From the NCBI RefSeq assembly GCF_900112485.1, contig NZ_FOMG01000001.1, positions 62,001 to 126,000 of the forward strand: DNA of 64,000 nt. Direction: 5' to 3'. Within the stretch, counting starts at the first letter, position 1, and the number at the start of each line of letters is the position of its first letter. The DNA comes from Clostridium uliginosum (lineage in GTDB: Bacteria; Bacillota; Clostridia; Clostridiales; Clostridiaceae). The notes beneath the pieces were generated by a model that saw nothing but the letters and a program-made list of their open reading frames with translations, did no database searches and was not told the origin of the DNA. Shown one piece after another: positions 63,202-64,000 of this stretch. The translations under genes were made by a program, and so were the position numbers.

Positions 63202-64000
63202 ATGATTATAATAGAAAAACTATCATTAATTAATATAAAATATTTTAAAAGATTATATAGTGAAAGTAAATGCAAATGTATATATAATAAAGATTTTTTT
63301 GAAATCTATAATACAAAGTCCTTTATTTCACAGTATATAAAAAGAAAACAAGTAAAGTTATTCAAAATTAATAATAAATATATTGGATATTTGTGGTTAG
63401 AATATCCATTAGAACAAATTTACAAAATTCTAGCTCTTTATATACAAGATGAATATATAGATAAGGTAAAAAAAGAGTTATCATTACTATTATCTAATAA
63501 ATCCTTAGTATTTGATTCATTAGATAATAAATTAACTTATCAAATAATGAGAAAGCTAGGATTTAAACCGGTGAGAATAACTTTATTAATGAAACTTGAA
63601 GCTTCTAATTGTAAATTTTATCAATATGATATAGATAACTTTAAGTTTTTTACTGAAAATGAAGATGAAAAGCTAAGATGTTTTGTTCAAAATTCTGTAT
63701 TTGATGAAAATAATAGAATTCCTTTAGTTCCATATGATATACATTTAGAAGAAGATGAAGACTATTATATAAATGATTTTTGCGTATTTGTAATGAGAGG
63801 ATATAAAGCTATTGGATATGGGCAAGTTATTTTTAGACAAGGACTATATACTATAGTTAATGTAGGGATATTAGAAGGGTATAGAGGAAATGGATATGGA
63901 GAAAAATTAATAAGATATTTAGTACATTTATGTTATAAAAAAAATGTAAAAGATGTGCATATACAAGTAGAAACAACTAATTATAACGCATTGAAGCTAT
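63202..64000 (+). CDS. GNAT-family N-acetyltransferase (partial, cut by window edge)
   Basis: An open frame from ATG 63202 (site GTGAGGAAAATTT) to the window end, 266 codons. The N-terminal half (residues 1-130) resembles a degenerate GNAT fold (KINNKYIGYLWLEYPLEQIY). A complete acetyl-CoA-binding motif is near the end: VNVGILEGYRGNGYGEKLIR (about 224-243). It may thus be a double-GNAT protein with one active domain. It follows ispH-rpsA but has its own terminator-separated start. The C-terminus is outside the window. Confidence 0.8.
   Translation, partial: MIIIEKLSLINIKYFKRLYSESKCKCIYNKDFFEIYNTKSFISQYIKRKQVKLFKINNKYIGYLWLEYPLEQIYKILALYIQDEYIDKVKKELSLLLSNKSLVFDSLDNKLTYQIMRKLGFKPVRITLLMKLEASNCKFYQYDIDNFKFFTENEDEKLRCFVQNSVFDENNRIPLVPYDIHLEEDEDYYINDFCVFVMRGYKAIGYGQVIFRQGLYTIVNVGILEGYRGNGYGEKLIRYLVHLCYKKNVKDVHIQVETTNYNALKL

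Noticed and set aside
1-64000. CRISPR arrays, rRNA or tRNA genes
   Set aside because: No regularly spaced direct repeats and no tRNA-like cloverleaf or rRNA sequence were recognised while reading; the repeats present are palindromic and irregularly spaced.

Overview
The window looks like low-GC clostridial DNA (Clostridium sensu stricto, probably near the butyricum/beijerinckii group). The basis is strong A+T bias, dominant AGA arginine codons, AGGAGG-type ribosome binding sites, an IspH-ribosomal protein S1 fusion, a Spo0E-like peptide, a UviB/BhlA holin-like gene and many small hairpin terminators. The species call is inference; no rRNA is present.

Region 1 (1-9,500) is the right part of a siphophage-type prophage, all on the plus strand: end of a major tail protein, tail chaperone with a -1 slippery site, tape measure, distal tail protein, tail endopeptidase-like protein, UviB-like holin, an unknown membrane protein, then a serine recombinase cut after 37 codons. 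No endolysin is visible. Beyond the break lies a C-terminal scrap of a nitrite/sulfite-reductase-like gene.

Region 2 (10,000-12,450) holds an azoreductase-like flavoprotein and an unknown Pro/Gly-rich protein, both on the minus strand.

Region 3 (12,459-20,380) is a molybdenum hydroxylase island: a MocA-ModE-HTH fusion, a one-chain selenium-dependent-type xanthine dehydrogenase behind a 26-bp hairpin that buries its ribosome binding site, a MocA cytidylyltransferase, and a three-subunit molybdenum hydroxylase. Its base and codon use differ from the flanks.

Region 4 (20,400-25,400) is scarred: a dead copy of a YyaL-type gene, a LysR gene without its DNA-binding domain, a BrnQ transporter, a 34-nt direct repeat, and a second YyaL gene broken by a 16-nt insertion.

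Region 5 (25,690-44,270) is ordinary chromosome with scattered gene remnants: isochorismatase-like hydrolase, SPFH protein, DNA glycosylase, YitT, DUF488, L,D-transpeptidase, YkuE-like phosphoesterase, DUF47 plus two tandem PiT phosphate transporters, a TPP riboswitch before thiM, a DEAD-box helicase and PepF.

Region 6 (44,590-49,020) has a bacteriohemerythrin and an osmolyte uptake locus: GntR-TrkA_C regulator, a palindrome around the -10 box, an OpuCA-like ATPase and a permease-binding-protein fusion.

Region 7 (49,440-64,000) has HAD and PHP enzymes, a Spo0E-like peptide, a lipase-like esterase, Nudix hydrolase, an ABC exporter, a DUF2974-like hydrolase, a pentapeptide protein, and the BaiN-like/cmk/ispH-rpsA run, ending in a GNAT gene cut by the window edge.

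A family of palindromic non-coding repeats with ends like AAGGCACATTC...GAATGTGCCTT is scattered across the chromosomal part (at least nine copies or half copies).
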